Source of the DNA: Numida meleagris
Lineage: Eukaryota; Chordata; Aves; Galliformes; Numididae
Length of the DNA stretch: 64,000 nucleotides
Assembly (NCBI RefSeq): GCF_002078875.1
Contig: NC_034412.1
Coordinates: forward strand, 31,561,557-31,625,556
Reading direction: 5' to 3'
Under the pieces are notes generated by a model. The model was given only the letters and a program-made list of their open reading frames with translations, did no database searches and was not told the origin of the DNA. The stretch's first letter is position 1, and every line of letters starts with the position of its first letter. This document shows positions 40,335 to 54,135 of this stretch, piece after piece. Position numbers and translations under genes: made by a program.

Positions 40335-40339
40335 GAAAT

Positions 40340-40920
40340 TCATAGAATCATAGAATGGCTTGGGTTGGAAGGGACCTCGAGGATCATCAAGTTCCTACAC
40401 CCCTGCCACAGGCAGAGTTGTCAGCCGCTAGATCAGCTACTAGATCAGACTGCCAGGGCCCCATCCAACCAGGCCTTGAACGCCTCCAGGGTTCTCAAGA
40501 ATTTCTTCTCCCAGTTCGTATACCTATCTGGGATTACCCTGACCCAAGTGCAAAACCTTGCACTTTGCTTGGTTGAACCTGATTAGCTTCACGTGGGCCC
40601 ACCTGTCGAGTTTATCAAATTACCTCTGGATGGCACCCCTTCCTTCTGCCATATCAACTGCACCTCTCAGCATGGTGTCATCAGCAAACTTGCTAAGGGT
40701 GCACTCAATCCCATCCTCTATGTCACTGATAAAGATGTTAAAGAGTATCAGTACCAAGACTGACTCCTGAGGGACACCTCTTGTCACCTGGACATAGTGC
40801 CATTGACCACAACCCTCTGGCTGTGACCTTCCAGCTAATTCCTAGTCCACCGAATAGTCCACCCTTCAAATCTTTGTCTCTCCAATTTACAGGTAAGAAT
40901 GTGGTGGGGGACCACGTCAA
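40340..40920 (-). mobile_element. CR1 LINE, internally deleted
   Basis: In plus reading it starts with the CR1 end (two ATAGAATC octamers, GGTTGGAAGGGACCTCGAGG). It soon jumps from the 3' UTR/ORF end to the RT region (LHLG, N-L-x-R-F-N block, F-A-D-x-T-x-L region), so several hundred bases of the ORF 3' part are missing. It ends near 40,920 in the block upstream of the palm domain. No open frame of useful length. Confidence 0.9.
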
Positions 40921-43900
40921 AGTCAAATTAGCACAAAAAGTCACAAAGAAAAAATAATAAAAACAAACAAAAGCAACCAGACAACCAACCAATCAACAAC
41001 AAAAAAACTGCTCTGCCAACACTTACTGTATTTTGGATTTCTTTTTATGTCTTAAATTATTTGCAACACAAAAAAAGTGAACAGAAAATATATGTCACAG
41101 TCATAATGAGATAAAAGTGTAATATATATATTTGAAATATTATATGTATATATATTAAAATATTACATGCATATAGTGAAATATTGCTATTGTGGACAAG
41201 GTAGATAACAGCGTGACAAGAAAGTTTCTGCTCCCTTATTTTGTTGTTCATTGTACTGTATATCTCACTGACGGCTGCTTTCTGGATTGACAGCTACAAA
41301 AGAAGATCTGTAAGTATACTTGGCATGAGTTCTTAAGAAAGCATAATCCTGAAAATGTGAATCTAAATATGAAATATTATGCAGATCACAATTTAAGTAT
41401 TTCCAATAGAAAGTGTTACTCTTATCTGGACATTTTCTGTTCTGGAATGATCAAGTCACTTCAAAAATAATTGAATCTATGCAAAAACAATGCTGACATA
41501 AAAGCTGGTAGCAGTGTTCCTCTTTATGTTGAAGGCATACTGTTCATTGAAAGATGAATGCTGAGCAGTTCCAGTGACTACAGAGGAGAAAGAGAATTGA
41601 AGTACCTCATGGTATTAAGAATCAAGTACCATACCACAGTTCTCAGTGGATCCAAGATGTAAAATTGAGATCAGGTCTGTCTTTTTTTTCTTTTCAGATT
41701 ACAGCATCTGACTTGTATGCTTCACACCGTGACTATCACAGAGAAAGCCTGAACCATGACATGTGGGTCAGGTCAGAAACTGCCTCAAAGGTGGTCAGCA
41801 GCTCAGAGCCGGTATTCAAGTTTGTGGCCATCTCCTAATTCAGGTGATTTCGGACTGCAAAGCAATTCCTGCTGAGGGGAATAAAAAGGGCAAGAGAGAG
41901 ATATACAAGACAGCTGACTTGCAGAGATCATACTGGAACAGCATAGAAATAAATGAATGATGGGGTTTGCAGTACCAAACTGAAAACACTGTTTCAACTG
42001 CATATACAGCATCTTGTGTCTGACTTCCAGTGATGTCATCTAAACCAAAGAGAAACTGCAACCATCTGTAAATAGAGCAGGGAGAAGCAGCAAGCACAAG
42101 TCCCAAACCCACCTATAGCTACAACACTGCAGTAAGACTTCCCCAGGAGTTGAGTTTGGAGTCCCACTTCAACAAGGGCCTTAGATCACCACAGAAACTC
42201 CCAAAGCCTTAGCTCCAGAAATGATTTAAAAAAAAAAAAAAAACAGAAAATAAATCACATTATGTTTCTGACTATCAAAAAGAGACTGGATTCTTGGTGT
42301 GAATTAGTCTAACTGCTTGTACTATGTTAAAAGAACAGTACTGAGCTTGCACCACTGTGCCAGCAGAGCAATTCAGTAAATTGACATGCACAGAAGAATT
42401 TCAGCATAAAAATCCAACTATTACACACATGCTTATTTCAGATCCATAGTGCAATTCTGTGAGAGAAAAGTATTCCAGCAAATATGTCCTCCTTCTGGAA
42501 ATTCAGTGCAGGTGTCTGCAGCCAGTGTGCTGAGATTTACCAGTCTCAGTCATGGGCTCTGCATTCCAGGGAAGTGTGGGCATGCCACTGCATTTGAAAA
42601 TATCACTTTGAAATTGAACACTAGGTACAATAACATTACCCATGGTTCACCCATGTCCTTTTGTAAATGAAAAGAGTTTACACCAGTTTAGTTGTATATC
42701 TCAAGTAAAATATTCCCACACTCCCTAGAGGAAACACTGTCATAAGAATTACTCAGAAGAAAGGAAGATCTCAAGAACAAACTTTTATCTGGAAAAGGTT
42801 TTGAATCCCTTCTCTGAGTCCCTCATTAGTCTTAGGGATTTCCCCACTTTTTGATGGCAATTATTAATGTTAGGAAATACAGAGAAAACAAAATCTACCT
42901 TTTTCACCTGCTTTTATCTTCTGGAAATACTACTTTGAGTTTACAAATCTTTGTTCTTCTTTCTAGGCTAAAGATTTAATCGCATATATGTTCAGAAAAG
43001 GTGACTGAAGGAACAAAAATGAAAGATCAGCAGTCCAATTCACTGTTCATTTTACACCATTCCCAGCTGAAGAAAGTTATTATCACCCTGGTAATATGTG
43101 AGATTAGTGTTAGGAAACATTTTAGGGTTGCAACCTCAATTCAGCTAGACTGAAGATTTTAAAGCAAAGAATGTATTTTCAAAGAACTTGTAGGAAGCAA
43201 GTTCACTCCATAAAATGGAAATGAATCTTCACATTTCCATTAAGTTAGAGATAATATACATCATGTTTCTATCAGAATTTAACTTTCTTTTGTAAGTAAG
43301 TAAATATCTTCTGCCTATGGGTTTATAAGAAGCAATGTTTGCTCATAAAGGGTAGGTGTTTACCTTATCCTACTTATGAAGTGAAGTAGAAAAAAATTGC
43401 CCTGAAGAAGTCTCCGAAGCTCCTGATGATGTCTAGCCTGGGGTTTTGCAATCTGTTCTCCTGTTTAATATTTCAGTAAATATCACTTTGTTTCACCTAA
43501 AGCAAGACAAATTTCAGTCTCCACTGCAACTGATGGTTGCCAGGGGGCACGTGCAAAGCATCAGGTGTGAGAGAGTGCTAAATCATGAGCCTATGGAATT
43601 AATGGCAACATCTAACTTCTTAGCAGATGGAAAACGCTGCAGTAAGGCTCTGTACACTGCCTCCTTCCTTAAAGATTCAGTCTGTTAATGCTACTGAAGT
43701 ACTTCCAGATCAAGTATGCACGCACAGCTATAACCATGTCATCTTCACCATTAGTTTCCTCCTATTCCTGCCTAATGTTTCTTAATGCGTTTCTATAGCT
43801 AACAGACCCCTTCTGACCATCTACACATTTCCGAGACAGAACACTAGAAAATACCGTCATAAATATTACTCTAATTTAACATCACCAGAAGCTATGACAA

Positions 43901-46168
43901 GCTACAAGAGCTTTATCGATTTCAGTGCTAATCCACAAAAGTATGGGGTCTAGCATACTGACTTCCATGATGACCAAGAATTTCTAATTTCTCCCTGGAA
44001 CACTCTAATTTCTAGGACCTGCTCTGTGGGAACCGATATTCTTAATTCCGATAAACGTCCTTTGATATTTTTAGTTCCTGACTCATTTCAACATTTCCTA
44101 CCATATCCATGCAAATAATAGCTTAAGATTGATTTCTAGGAATACTTTTATATATACATATAAAATGATGCATACTTTCTAAAACCCGTTACACCAGTGA
44201 AATTTGATTGATATGTATTCTTGAGAGCAACACAAAGCATGTGGTCAAGGAGAGACTTCTGGTCAGTTTTGTACCATACTTTATCCAAATCTTGAAGAAA
44301 GACCTTAGAATCTGAAGCTTTCTCCAGAGAAATTTTAATTAAACATCCACTCTTTAATAATTAGCTTCTATAGAAAAAAAAATGATGAAGAAGACAGACT
44401 TAGATTATTCCCAGATGCTACACTATTATTCACAAGACTTCTTTCCTCAGACTTATGGCAGCCTGGGATTTTTAGTTTTGGTTCTTTCTACACTAAGTGC
44501 TTCAAAGTCGGTCAAAGCTCCTATTTTCACATAAAATAAACTTCTAGCAAAGCAGAAAATTCTTCTACTTGTTACATGGAAAATTTTGTTGTGGAGAAAA
44601 GGGAATTTGCCATAAACACAGAGCCAAGAACTTGCTGTTTGACCAATTCACACTTTAACCACCTAATCAAAACACAAGGAACAGATATTAGTAGTCCAGT
44701 TACAACACTATTAATGCTCTATGTCCAAACTGATAAAGAAAATCTTCATGTATAACAGAATTTAAATCACTATATGGTAATACTTACCAGTACTTCCTAC
44801 TGTTGTCTGGTGTCAAGTTCACCTCCCACATACCCTCCTGGCACCAAGGTCGACTGCATCAACATCCCTGGAGGATGACACGGGAGGACGTTGCATAAAA
44901 CTGCCAAGCACCACCAGAGCTTCTCTGGATAGACGTGGTGTTGTGGCAGGTTCTAGGATTTGCTTGGGCTTGTCTGTGTTTCCTCCTTCCAGCCTGTTTC
45001 TACCTCCTCAGTGCCCCGGGGAGGTCTGCAAGCTGCACCACCACAACTGTGGGGTTGCTGCTCGCTCTCTAAAGGTGGGGGAGAGGAGTAGGGTGTGTGT
45101 GTGTGTCTTCTTTGTTCATTTAATTGGTCTACACCCCTCATTCAATTTGAGTTACTTGATGCTCTATTGCTTTGCAAGCCACTTCTTCTGTATCTGCTCT
45201 TTACTCTTCTGAAAGCCATCTACTTACATCTTCAAGGGCTGCTGAAAACATTTCAGCCAAATTTCCATTGAATTCTAGAGCCCCTCAGGCAAGTAGGTAA
45301 TAATGATGGCTTTCTTTTACATGCCAGAGCGGTAGAAGGGAGGTGGGAAGACAGGTTGGTTCACAGGGACTGTGTGGGTGAGCAGCTGAGGAGCTGTGTG
45401 GACAAGAGACACTGGAGCTATTTATTCCTGTGTCATGCTAAGTTCGCCTCATTTCCACTGTACTGCAAATGTATACGTTTACCCTGGGATGAATAAATTA
45501 TCTGAGTCACAGTATATTACAATTGAAAGGGGAGTATCTAATTGCTGGAAAGCAGATGGCCTTACCCTTTTGAGTATGCCTGACAAGAACAAAAAAATTA
45601 ATTGGCCTGCAGCCATATTCCCACAGGCTGTGATCCTGTCAGATTCCATCAGCCAGGGAAATTTGGATATGATGACTGGTCAGTAATAGAATTTTTCAAG
45701 GCCAAAAAAAGAAAGTAGCTTGTTTGTAGGTTGTTTGTTTGTTTTAAAACCACATCAGCATAGCATGGAAGGAAAACAAGAAAGAATCTCACATTGCCGT
45801 TACTTTTGATAGTAGTTGATCCAAATCTGTGTTAGTTATCACCGTACATCAACTTTTATTTTTTCAATTAAAAAATTCACAACAAGAATGAATTATTGTT
45901 ATTGATAAATATTTCACCGGCAATATAAGAAACCAGCAGAGTCTGCTAATGAGAAACTGGGCTATCCTAGCTTTAGAAAGATAAAGTGTCAAAATATGCA
46001 AAATGTTCAAGTATGTTTCCAAGTGTTATACTGATGTATTAACTACTCTGAAAATCAACATCTCCAAACAAATAGCTTCAGAATATGCTGGTCTCTTTAT
46101 AGTTACGCTAAATCTTCACAATGACATTGCATGGTATATCAAATGGTCAAATATTACAGAGGTGAATG
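40921..46168. other. AT-rich unique sequence with weak exon-like spots
   Basis: No gene is proved. An acceptor-like T-rich tract ending CAG at about 41,697 precedes a 46-codon open frame (see findings). AT dinucleotide runs lie at 41,120-41,165. A GC-richer patch at 44,810-45,100 has a short TG run. Confidence 0.55.
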
Positions 46169-46490
46169 ATGGCAAATAAAATAATTGAATTTGTAATGTG
46201 GAACATAAATGGCTGAAAGTTATGACTACAAAAAATTGTTGAAACAGAAAAAGCTGACATCAACTTTTTACAAGAAATTCATTTAAGAGAACAAGATGCT
46301 ATCAGCATAGGAACACCTTGGATTGGAAGAAGTCAGCAAAAGAGCTTTGAACAAAACAAGACGGTTTTTTCAAGAGACTTGGTAATTTATATATCTGACA
46401 GAGAAGATTTTATGACTGTTAAATTTATAAAGAAAGAACAGTCCAGTTTTACCATTCCAATAATCCAAATATGGCATCTTTCTCAGTACG
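46169..46490 (+). mobile_element. Relic of an L1/Tx1-type LINE endonuclease
   Basis: The plus frame starting ATG at 46169 reads I-I-E-F-V-M-W-N-I-N-G, then two stop codons. The same frame goes on with K-A-D-I-N-F-L-Q-E-I-H-L-R and G-T-P-W-I-G. This order (W-N-x-N-G near the start, then A-D-I-x-x-L-Q-E-x-H-L about 15-20 residues later, then W-I-G) is the N-terminal part of the apurinic-type endonuclease of L1/Tx1-clade LINEs. The CR1 endonuclease starts quite differently. After about 100 codons the similarity ends against an unrelated CR1 fragment. The two stops and the absence of the catalytic C-terminal half make it a dead relic. The clade call is by eye. Confidence 0.6.
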
Positions 46491-46504
46491 TTACTATTTG
46501 TTTT

Positions 46505-46800
46505 GTATTTGTTTACGAGGGTGGATAGCGATAGGGCAAGGGGGAATGGTTTTAAACTAAGACGGGGGGGTTCAGGTTAGATATTAAGAGGAAGTTTTTC
46601 ACTCAGAGCATGGTGACGCACTGGAACAGGTTGCCCAAGGAGGTTGTGGATGCCCCGTCCCTGGAGGCATTCAAGGCAGGGCTGGACGTGGCTCTGGGCA
46701 GCCTAGTCTAGTGGTTGGCGACCCTGCGCTCAGCAGGGGTGTTGAAACTCAATGATCTTTGAGATCCTTTTCAACACAGGCCATTCTATGATTCTATTTA
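46505..46800 (+). mobile_element. CR1 LINE, 5'-truncated 3' end
   Basis: The RT tail (V-R-V-D-S-D-R type block, then [17 protein letters not shown]) and the 3' UTR ending in ATTCTATG octamers. Small frame breaks. Same subfamily as the 32.4 kb copy. Confidence 0.95.
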
Positions 46801-49800
46801 ACAGCATGGCAAGTGTTCCACCATTTATGGATGACCTTCCTGGTCTGAATATAGTATAGAAGAGTTCAAAAATATTTCTGGTTAAGTTTCTGGCAGAGTT
46901 CTCATCTCTAAGGAAAAATACAAGCATATTTCTGACGTGCATTCATCATTTTATTTTGCTGAAATTGAACTTCGGAAATGTATTAATTCCTATGTTTAAA
47001 AGCTTTATTCTCTTTCTTTTTGCTCTTCTCTGCATCCCTCAAAGTTGTCTCTACCTTTAGCGAAAATGTCCCTTTTCCCAATCTAGTGTTGGTGACATCA
47101 ACATAGCTGAATGTTCCACTAGTCAGTACGCCATGTCGCCTTGTTTCTCCATCATAGGAAACTCAGGGATACTATCAGTTTGTCATATTAGTGCAGACTT
47201 ACTGGTTTATAGTCCACCCAGGGCCTAATGTGTGATTAAAGATATGGGAGAGGGGGAGAAGCAGAAATCCTTGCCAGGGCTCTCAAAGCAAAGGAGTTGT
47301 TAATGCTTGTGATTCCTTGAAGCTAACCTAACAGGAGGAACTGGAAATAGCCCTGACATCCTTCTGCAGTCTTGGGAAACACACAGGAGTACACTGTAGC
47401 CTTCTCTGTCAAACACAGCTTATTTAAACAAGACCACTTGTAAGAAGAAACATTCCTTCAGACTACTAATCCTGCTGAAGTCAAATGTTCCCCACCTGGG
47501 AAAAAAAAATTATTCTACATCATTAAGAGCAGCACCAAATTATCTCCGGTATAATCTCTGTGCTATTCCAGACTTGATTAAGAAGTCTCCAGAGAGACAT
47601 TTGGAGATTCCTGCAAGTCAAAGGGCAGAGAGGGCAGCTCTGGGGGACTCACACTCAGCCCCAGTACCAAAACCTCCCCCCCACTCCAGTGAGGCAGTGC
47701 ATCCAGCACACCTGTCCTGGGCTAGGTTGTTTTGGTGCCCTTTTTTGGCAGAAGGCTGCCCCAACACCCCAACACAGCAAGCGATTCATTTTTGTGCTGC
47801 TTTGGTATCCCTGGCTAGCACAAATTGCAGAGCCCATACAAGACAGTGAGCACAAACCTGAAGCCAAAGGCAGGAGGGAGAATGGGAGCAGCCAGGAGTT
47901 AGCTCAGCTGGAGTCAGAGATTCTGAGGTTGTGCCAGAAAATTGCAGACAGAGAAAAGTAAGGGAAGGGAGGAGTTTTCTTGTCCACCACCCATTTGCCC
48001 ACTGCACACTGTATTTTTCCCATCTGATTTTTCCTGAAGTATAATCACATACTATCACAAGGAAATTACGTAGAAAATCCACAACATGAATAATGTTTTT
48101 TACTATGGTGGGCATAATACCATGAAATTTTAGGAAACTAAAGCCCAATAAATATGCATAAATTTCCATTTCACAGTTTTAAAATGTCTTCGAAATCAAT
48201 CCACTAGATGTTTTTATATGCTCCTTCCTGCTACACTTAATAGCTTTCTCCCCTTCCTGTTTAAAATATATAAGTACATACAGATAATAAAAAGGATAAT
48301 GTATTTCTAGAGTAAGCTGTCTTTTTCTTATTCTCTGCATTAAAAGTCAACTTAGCTAAATAACTTTGCACGGTCCCTGCTAGGTTCTGGCATTAGCTGA
48401 TAGTTTTTGCTAAATAACATTAGATTGTAGTATGTTGTCCTGATAATATGTCAGGAGTGATGACGTTAATGGGCTACAATGCCCTTCAAATTCATTTTAT
48501 AAATATTTTTAACAGCAGTGAGGCAATTCTGCTGAGCATTGCCCAATAAAATATTTCATTATTTCAGGATGTTAATGGTATCTTATTAACTGGCCAAGTA
48601 AGATATTTTTTAAAACTGAAGTTGCTATCAGGAGCACTTTCACATTGTATTATCTTTCTCATAAGCATACGAAATAGTGACTATGCTTTAAAGGGTAAAA
48701 GACGTGCCTCAGGCGTTATAAGAATGGTATCTCCAACTCCAGCGAGCTCTACACCCGTATTTTAAGCATCCTTAGGTTGCTGAGTCAGCAGCTCAGAAAG
48801 TACAAAATCCATCTTCCTTTCTTTCATGAACATATTTTCTTAGACCTCATTTCCCTCACCTTGTACATTGGGAGTGGTGCCAGGTACACCTGTAAACAGT
48901 TGAATTAGGTGATCTTTGTTCCTCTTCAAGTGGTGATCCCTTGCCAGCCAAAAATCCAACACCAAGACAGCAGTCATGTCCTTGAGAAATAATGATGATA
49001 TCTGGAGGAAGAGTCAGATTTGAAGATCTGTTTTTAGTTTTAAGCAAGGGCACCTCATGTCTTGTAGCTCAATGTGAAAGGAAAAGAAAATTAAGAGGAT
49101 TTCAGACACTGAAAAGGAAGATGGCTATTTAACGTGAAGACAAAGTACTATTTCTATCCCTTGAGTCAAATATCTGAACTCCTCACAGTTCAAACTGAAA
49201 AACCATTTACTCTGTTTACATGCAAGTATGCAGTGTCCAAACTCTAGAGAAGAGAACTCAAGCCATAGATTTATCAACTTTATAAATTCTGTGCAGAGAA
49301 CATATATCACAGCCTTTCCCACAAGGAGATGTCACTGCACTCGAACATCTAACAACGTGAATACAAACATGCAAGTTATCAGTCTGGCATACCATAGCCT
49401 GACTTCAGGTTTGTGGTTCAACTAATCATGTATACTGACAGAGACTCCTAATGAGCTGTTTGTACTGAGCACAAACAAATTATCTGGGAGGAAAATTGCA
49501 GCCTGTAAGTTCCAGCTGAGGTTCTGTGATATTTCAGAAAATCAAGCTTTACTTTGAGTAATGATTAGTTATGCTTACTAATATCATAGCTGCAAATCAT
49601 CATATCATTTCAATCATCCACATTCATATAATGGCTGCTGCAGATTAAAAAGTTCTTCTTTGAGTTCTAAGAAGAATAAGAGGGTAAATATAATAAAAAT
49701 GTATTTATAAATACTTGTTTCAATAAAAGCAATACATCAATTTCTATGGCATTTCTAAAGTATTTTATTCATTTTCTGTAAGTAATCATGTTAGTAAAAT

Positions 49801-50125
49801 TTACTTTGTGATAAATTTGACAGGAAAAAAAAAATCACATCACATGAATACCCATATAACAAATGCTAGTTATAAAAGTAATCAATATTTAAAGTCCTTT
49901 GTGGATTTAAGAGTCATCCTACTTGAGAAATGTAATAGTACTGTGGCTGTTTTCATGGAGCAAAAATGAGAGGAACTGCTCCTGAGAAGCTAAAATTGAA
50001 ACATGTTCTTAAGATTTAAAGATTTATTATGAAGTAGTATCTTTAAAAAAAAAATCCTTTTGTGTAGAATTATTAGCTGAAAATCATATTACCTTTAACA
50101 AAAGATTCTCTAAATTTGCACACGA
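46801..50125. other. Unique sequence with a GC-richer island
   Basis: No gene is proved. 47,600-47,960 is clearly more GC-rich than its surroundings and is open in several frames on both strands (up to 127 codons), without a recognised domain. The rest is AT-rich and featureless. Confidence 0.55.
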
Positions 50126-50129
50126 CAGA

Positions 50130-50405
50130 GTTGGGCTCCTTTCAGTGTTGCCCGGTGCCAGGACAGATGACAGTGGACACAAAAGGGGACACAGGAGATT
50201 CTTCCTGAACATCAGGAAGAATTCTGTGTTGTGCAGGTACTGGAACATGGGCACAGAGAGGTTGCCCAGAGAGGCTGTGGAGCCTCCTCCCTGGAGATCT
50301 TCATAAGTCTCTACATCGGCATAAACACCCTGCTCTGGGTGACTCTGCTTGAACAGATGTTGGAACTCCAGAAGTCCCTTCCAGCTTTAACCATTCTATC
50401 ATTCA
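50130..50405 (+). mobile_element. CR1 LINE 3' fragment
   Basis: The plus strand carries the CR1 segment with the R-R-F-F-L-N-I-R-K-N type block, a glycine/cysteine shifted W-N-x-x-H region, and the 3' end CTTCCAGCTTTAACCATTCTATC. It is decayed and lacks full octamers. Confidence 0.88.
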
Positions 50406-53400
50406 TTGTTAGTTATTTTAAAGCAACTCTGTTGTTAAAGAATACACAGGGATTAAGAGAAAAAGAAAGCTGTGTCTAATGTTCATCTAAGCATGCATTA
50501 TGAATTTTCAAAGGGCTACTCTTCCCATCTGAGAATTAGCATCGCTACACATACCTCTGTGCCAAAGCCAGGCTAATGTACTGTCATTTGCTTGTCTAAG
50601 AGTTGAGGAGCTAAATCTTTGCCATGTGAGCAATTAGCACAGGCCTGCTCTTGGTTAAGTTCTTTCTGAATTAGGCACTCAAAAGGCCATTTGTCTTGTG
50701 TGAGTCACAGTTGTGTCTCTAGTATGCTCCTGATTCAATATAACTTTCCACATTTATATATCACTTTGCCAATACAAGATTCATACTTAAACAGTAAAAT
50801 AAATCTACATGTAATAGCTTTGCAATTACAGGAGGGAGAAATGTTCTTCTAACACTGAAATATTATCTTCACAGCTTTCTAGGCATTTGTAAACTCCATT
50901 CACTAGTTAAATTCAGTACTTTCTAAACTGAGAAGAACAGCTGTTCCACACATAACGTCCTTCTAGGAAAAGAATCTAAAGAATAACACACAATCATGAC
51001 TACTGAGATAAGTTTAAATAGGAGACTGTAAGTCTCTACACTTAACTGAACTTGTCCATGACATATACTTCCCAGGATTCAATCCATCAACGGTCCATTA
51101 TAAATAATGGATGCTTTTTAGTAGAGATTTCAGAATCAAAAATTCAAGCAGCAGACCAGGAACACACTGTTGCCACCACAGTTTTTATGAGCTATTTCTA
51201 TAGAACAAAATAATGTCTTAAATTTGAACTTAAATGTTTATTAACGAAGTTGATGTATCCTTCTTCAAAGGTAGAAGTGTAAGACAACATGTTTCTACCA
51301 GAAAAAAACTTAGTAGCAAGTAAGAAATATATCTTCATTGTAAGCCTCAGCGATGAGCCATGAAAATGAAAAGTTCATTGAAATATAACCAGGTCAAGCC
51401 CGTACATTACCTTTGGAGGACAAAGTATGATGCTGAAATCCTGTACATCAATTGATCATTCAGAGTAAATGTTTTAATACATGAACTCTGATCTAGTGCT
51501 ACACCTTTCAAAAGCAGACTGTCAGCCTAGATTCACTACAATTTCATTTCATCGGCACTAGCCATGCCATTTAGTATGTCTGAAAAATAACATAAAAACT
51601 TTCAATGATACAGCATTTTTAAACATACATTAATATATAAAAAAAAAAAACGACTTAACAAACACATTTGTTTTTATAAAAGAAACAAAGCGTGCACAGA
51701 AAATGTATTTCAAGAACTGAATTAAAATTAACTTTTGGCTTGCATCCTGACAGTTGTCTAAAATCTATTACCTAAATCCATATGTAGACTATCCTGAGCT
51801 ACCAGTCTTTGCTTTTACCCATGTTCATTGAGCACTTAGAGCACACAGCACACAGAAAAACTTGTCACATATTTGTGCTTATTTTTCACAAGTGTCTTTA
51901 GAAAAAAAAAAAAAAAAGCTAAGAGCTTTGAAATTTTGAACTATAGGGGACAAATAAACAATGAATAGTACATCATATATATTTTATAAATCTAGTTATC
52001 ACATAAACAAACTGAAGAGGTCCAGATCTCTAAAATTAAATTATTAACTTGAAATATTAAGGAGTGGCTTTACAGATAAAATGATACCACAATGGAACGA
52101 CAGTAAAGTCCTTGTAACTCTGCTGTTTCACTGACTTAACAAAGAGCAACTTAAATCAAGAAAATCAAGTGCAGAAGAAACTTCTTCACAATATGTTGGA
52201 GCATCAAACTAGAAAAAAATATTAGCTTTATTTAAAAAAACAAACAAGCAAGCACTTCTTAGATATTATGAAAACACCATACCTACATACTTACACATAC
52301 CTTATAATTATGATGAAGATCATCTTATCAGACTGAAGTAATTTCCCTCCTCTCACAGTAAACTCAGCAACAAGAATTGTCCCTACCTTAAACAGGAGCA
52401 AGCCTTGCATTTATAAATAAACCCTTGTTAGACAGGGTTATCTAGTCATCGCACCTGAGGTGGTACTCTGCACCCCAAAGGTCCATAAGAGCAACAGTAG
52501 CTTAGCTAGCAGCAAGGAGAGCCCAAGAGACTAAAGGTAGCTGATCCTTATTCCTGCCAGCTGGACTGAATAATTTCCAGCCTGGGCTAGTTAAGGGGAT
52601 GTTTTGTAAGTCAATGGGAATGTCTGCAAAGTAACAACTTCTTAGATTCAACATGTTTTTTATTTTAAGATGATGCAAGTACTTAATGAGATTTAGTTTC
52701 AAAAAGCATTTAATCTCCCATTGAAATCCATGGCAGTACATTCTACTTTGACATTTTATTTGAATTCTGGGAGCCTTAAAAATTCTGATCGTAAATGTAG
52801 CTTTAGATATGTGACATTCTGCTTATTTGAAAGCCACTCTTACTCAGAACTCCTTGCATGGAGCAAACTTGCTTTTCCTTGAGAAACTCAAACCATCTGG
52901 GAATCCAGACAAAGAGAATGCAAAAGGCCTTCTCAGCTCAGTGTACCCTAAATTTACACTGAAAATCCCAATAGTACCCTGGATAGTGGCCATAGCAAGC
53001 AAGCAAGAGAGAATAATGGTTCTGTGGCTGAGATGTTTGGGAAGAAAAATAAGCAAGAGTAACTCTCAAGCTATGCCCTTCTATCCTCACAGTGAAATGC
53101 ACTACTTCAGAAGAGGACAGTTACTCTGGAGATAGAAACAATTGATTTCCATCTTATTTTGGAACAAGTTCCTTACTACTCTGTCACAAGGGGCATATTG
53201 GCACCAAGAAGATGAGACCAAGACTGGACACAGAACTGTCTGCTGCCTCAGTCTCCTCCATGTGGCAGACAAAAGGAGCTGATTTCTTTCATTATATCTA
53301 TCAGATTGCTCTGCGTACTGTATCGCTTTGACCTCCTTGTCTCTGAAGTAGTCAAAAGTAGTAATCTTTTACAATCAAGTATCGTTTCTTTTGTAAGCTT

Positions 53401-53994
53401 ATTATTTTTACTGAACTCGCTGTAATGTTTCATAGTATCTAGCTGCTTGATTCAGATTCTCTTAACAAATAATGCTTAAGGTTATTTGGAACAAAGCTCT
53501 TGTTTCAAGTTCATTTTACTTTCTGTTAAGCAAAAACATAGGTTGTGAGTTAGAGATAAATTACCTTTCAATTTAATCAACAATGAATCACAATAAATGA
53601 AATATCTAAACCTAAACTTAATAAAACTACATAACCTCTCAACTTCTAGGATACAGCCTTAGATATATGACTATGGATTTGGCTTTCATTTAATATACAC
53701 TGAAACAGAATATGGCTAATTATGTGTTCTGGATCCTTGAGTATTTGTTCTTAGATTACTTTGCGATTAGCTTGGTATTTTTGATGCAAATGAGTTTGCA
53801 TCAACATTTACCCTTTCCAGCTTTAAATAAAACAACAGGGCTCATGAGGACAGAAGCAAAAACTTTTGCAAATGTTAAAGGGATAAAGATTTTTGACATG
53901 CTTGAGAAGAATATACCCCACTGGACAAGCATGTTTTGTTGTTGGAAAAAGATTTTATTATTATTATTATTATTGTTACTATTATTTGTATTTG
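50406..53994. other. AT-rich unique sequence, no gene seen
   Basis: No recognisable gene or repeat family; poly-A runs near 51,640 and 51,901. It ends in a TTA microsatellite at 53954-53986, which abuts the GC-rich left end of the provirus region. Confidence 0.6.
53954..53986. repeat. (TTA)n microsatellite
   Basis: Imperfect TTA repeats. On the minus strand they read (AAT)n directly after the GC-rich segment at 53995-54135, so they may be the tail of that segment or simply its insertion flank. Confidence 0.9.
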
Positions 53995-54135
53995 TCAACG
54001 GTTTACGGGTGTTAGGCCCGATTCCGTGACGAAGGGGACGGGGGACCCAAGGGCCCACGTCCCGGGAAAAGGGGAAAGGGGAAAAGGGTAGGGAGATGGC
54101 CCTGAGAGCAAAGAACAGCGGCAACAATCTGAGGA
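53995..54135. other. Unidentified GC-rich segment beside the gap
   Basis: About 140 bases that are very GC-rich compared with the DNA to the left, with runs such as GGGGAAAGGGGAAAAGG. Both minus frames are open, but the amino acids match nothing I know. It may be viral non-coding sequence at the 3' end of the left provirus or part of another element. No LTR terminus matching the 5' LTR is visible. Confidence 0.5.

Noticed and set aside
53801..54127. Asparagine-rich frame on the minus strand
   Set aside because: The asparagine run is only the TTA microsatellite read through; it joins host flank and viral flank.
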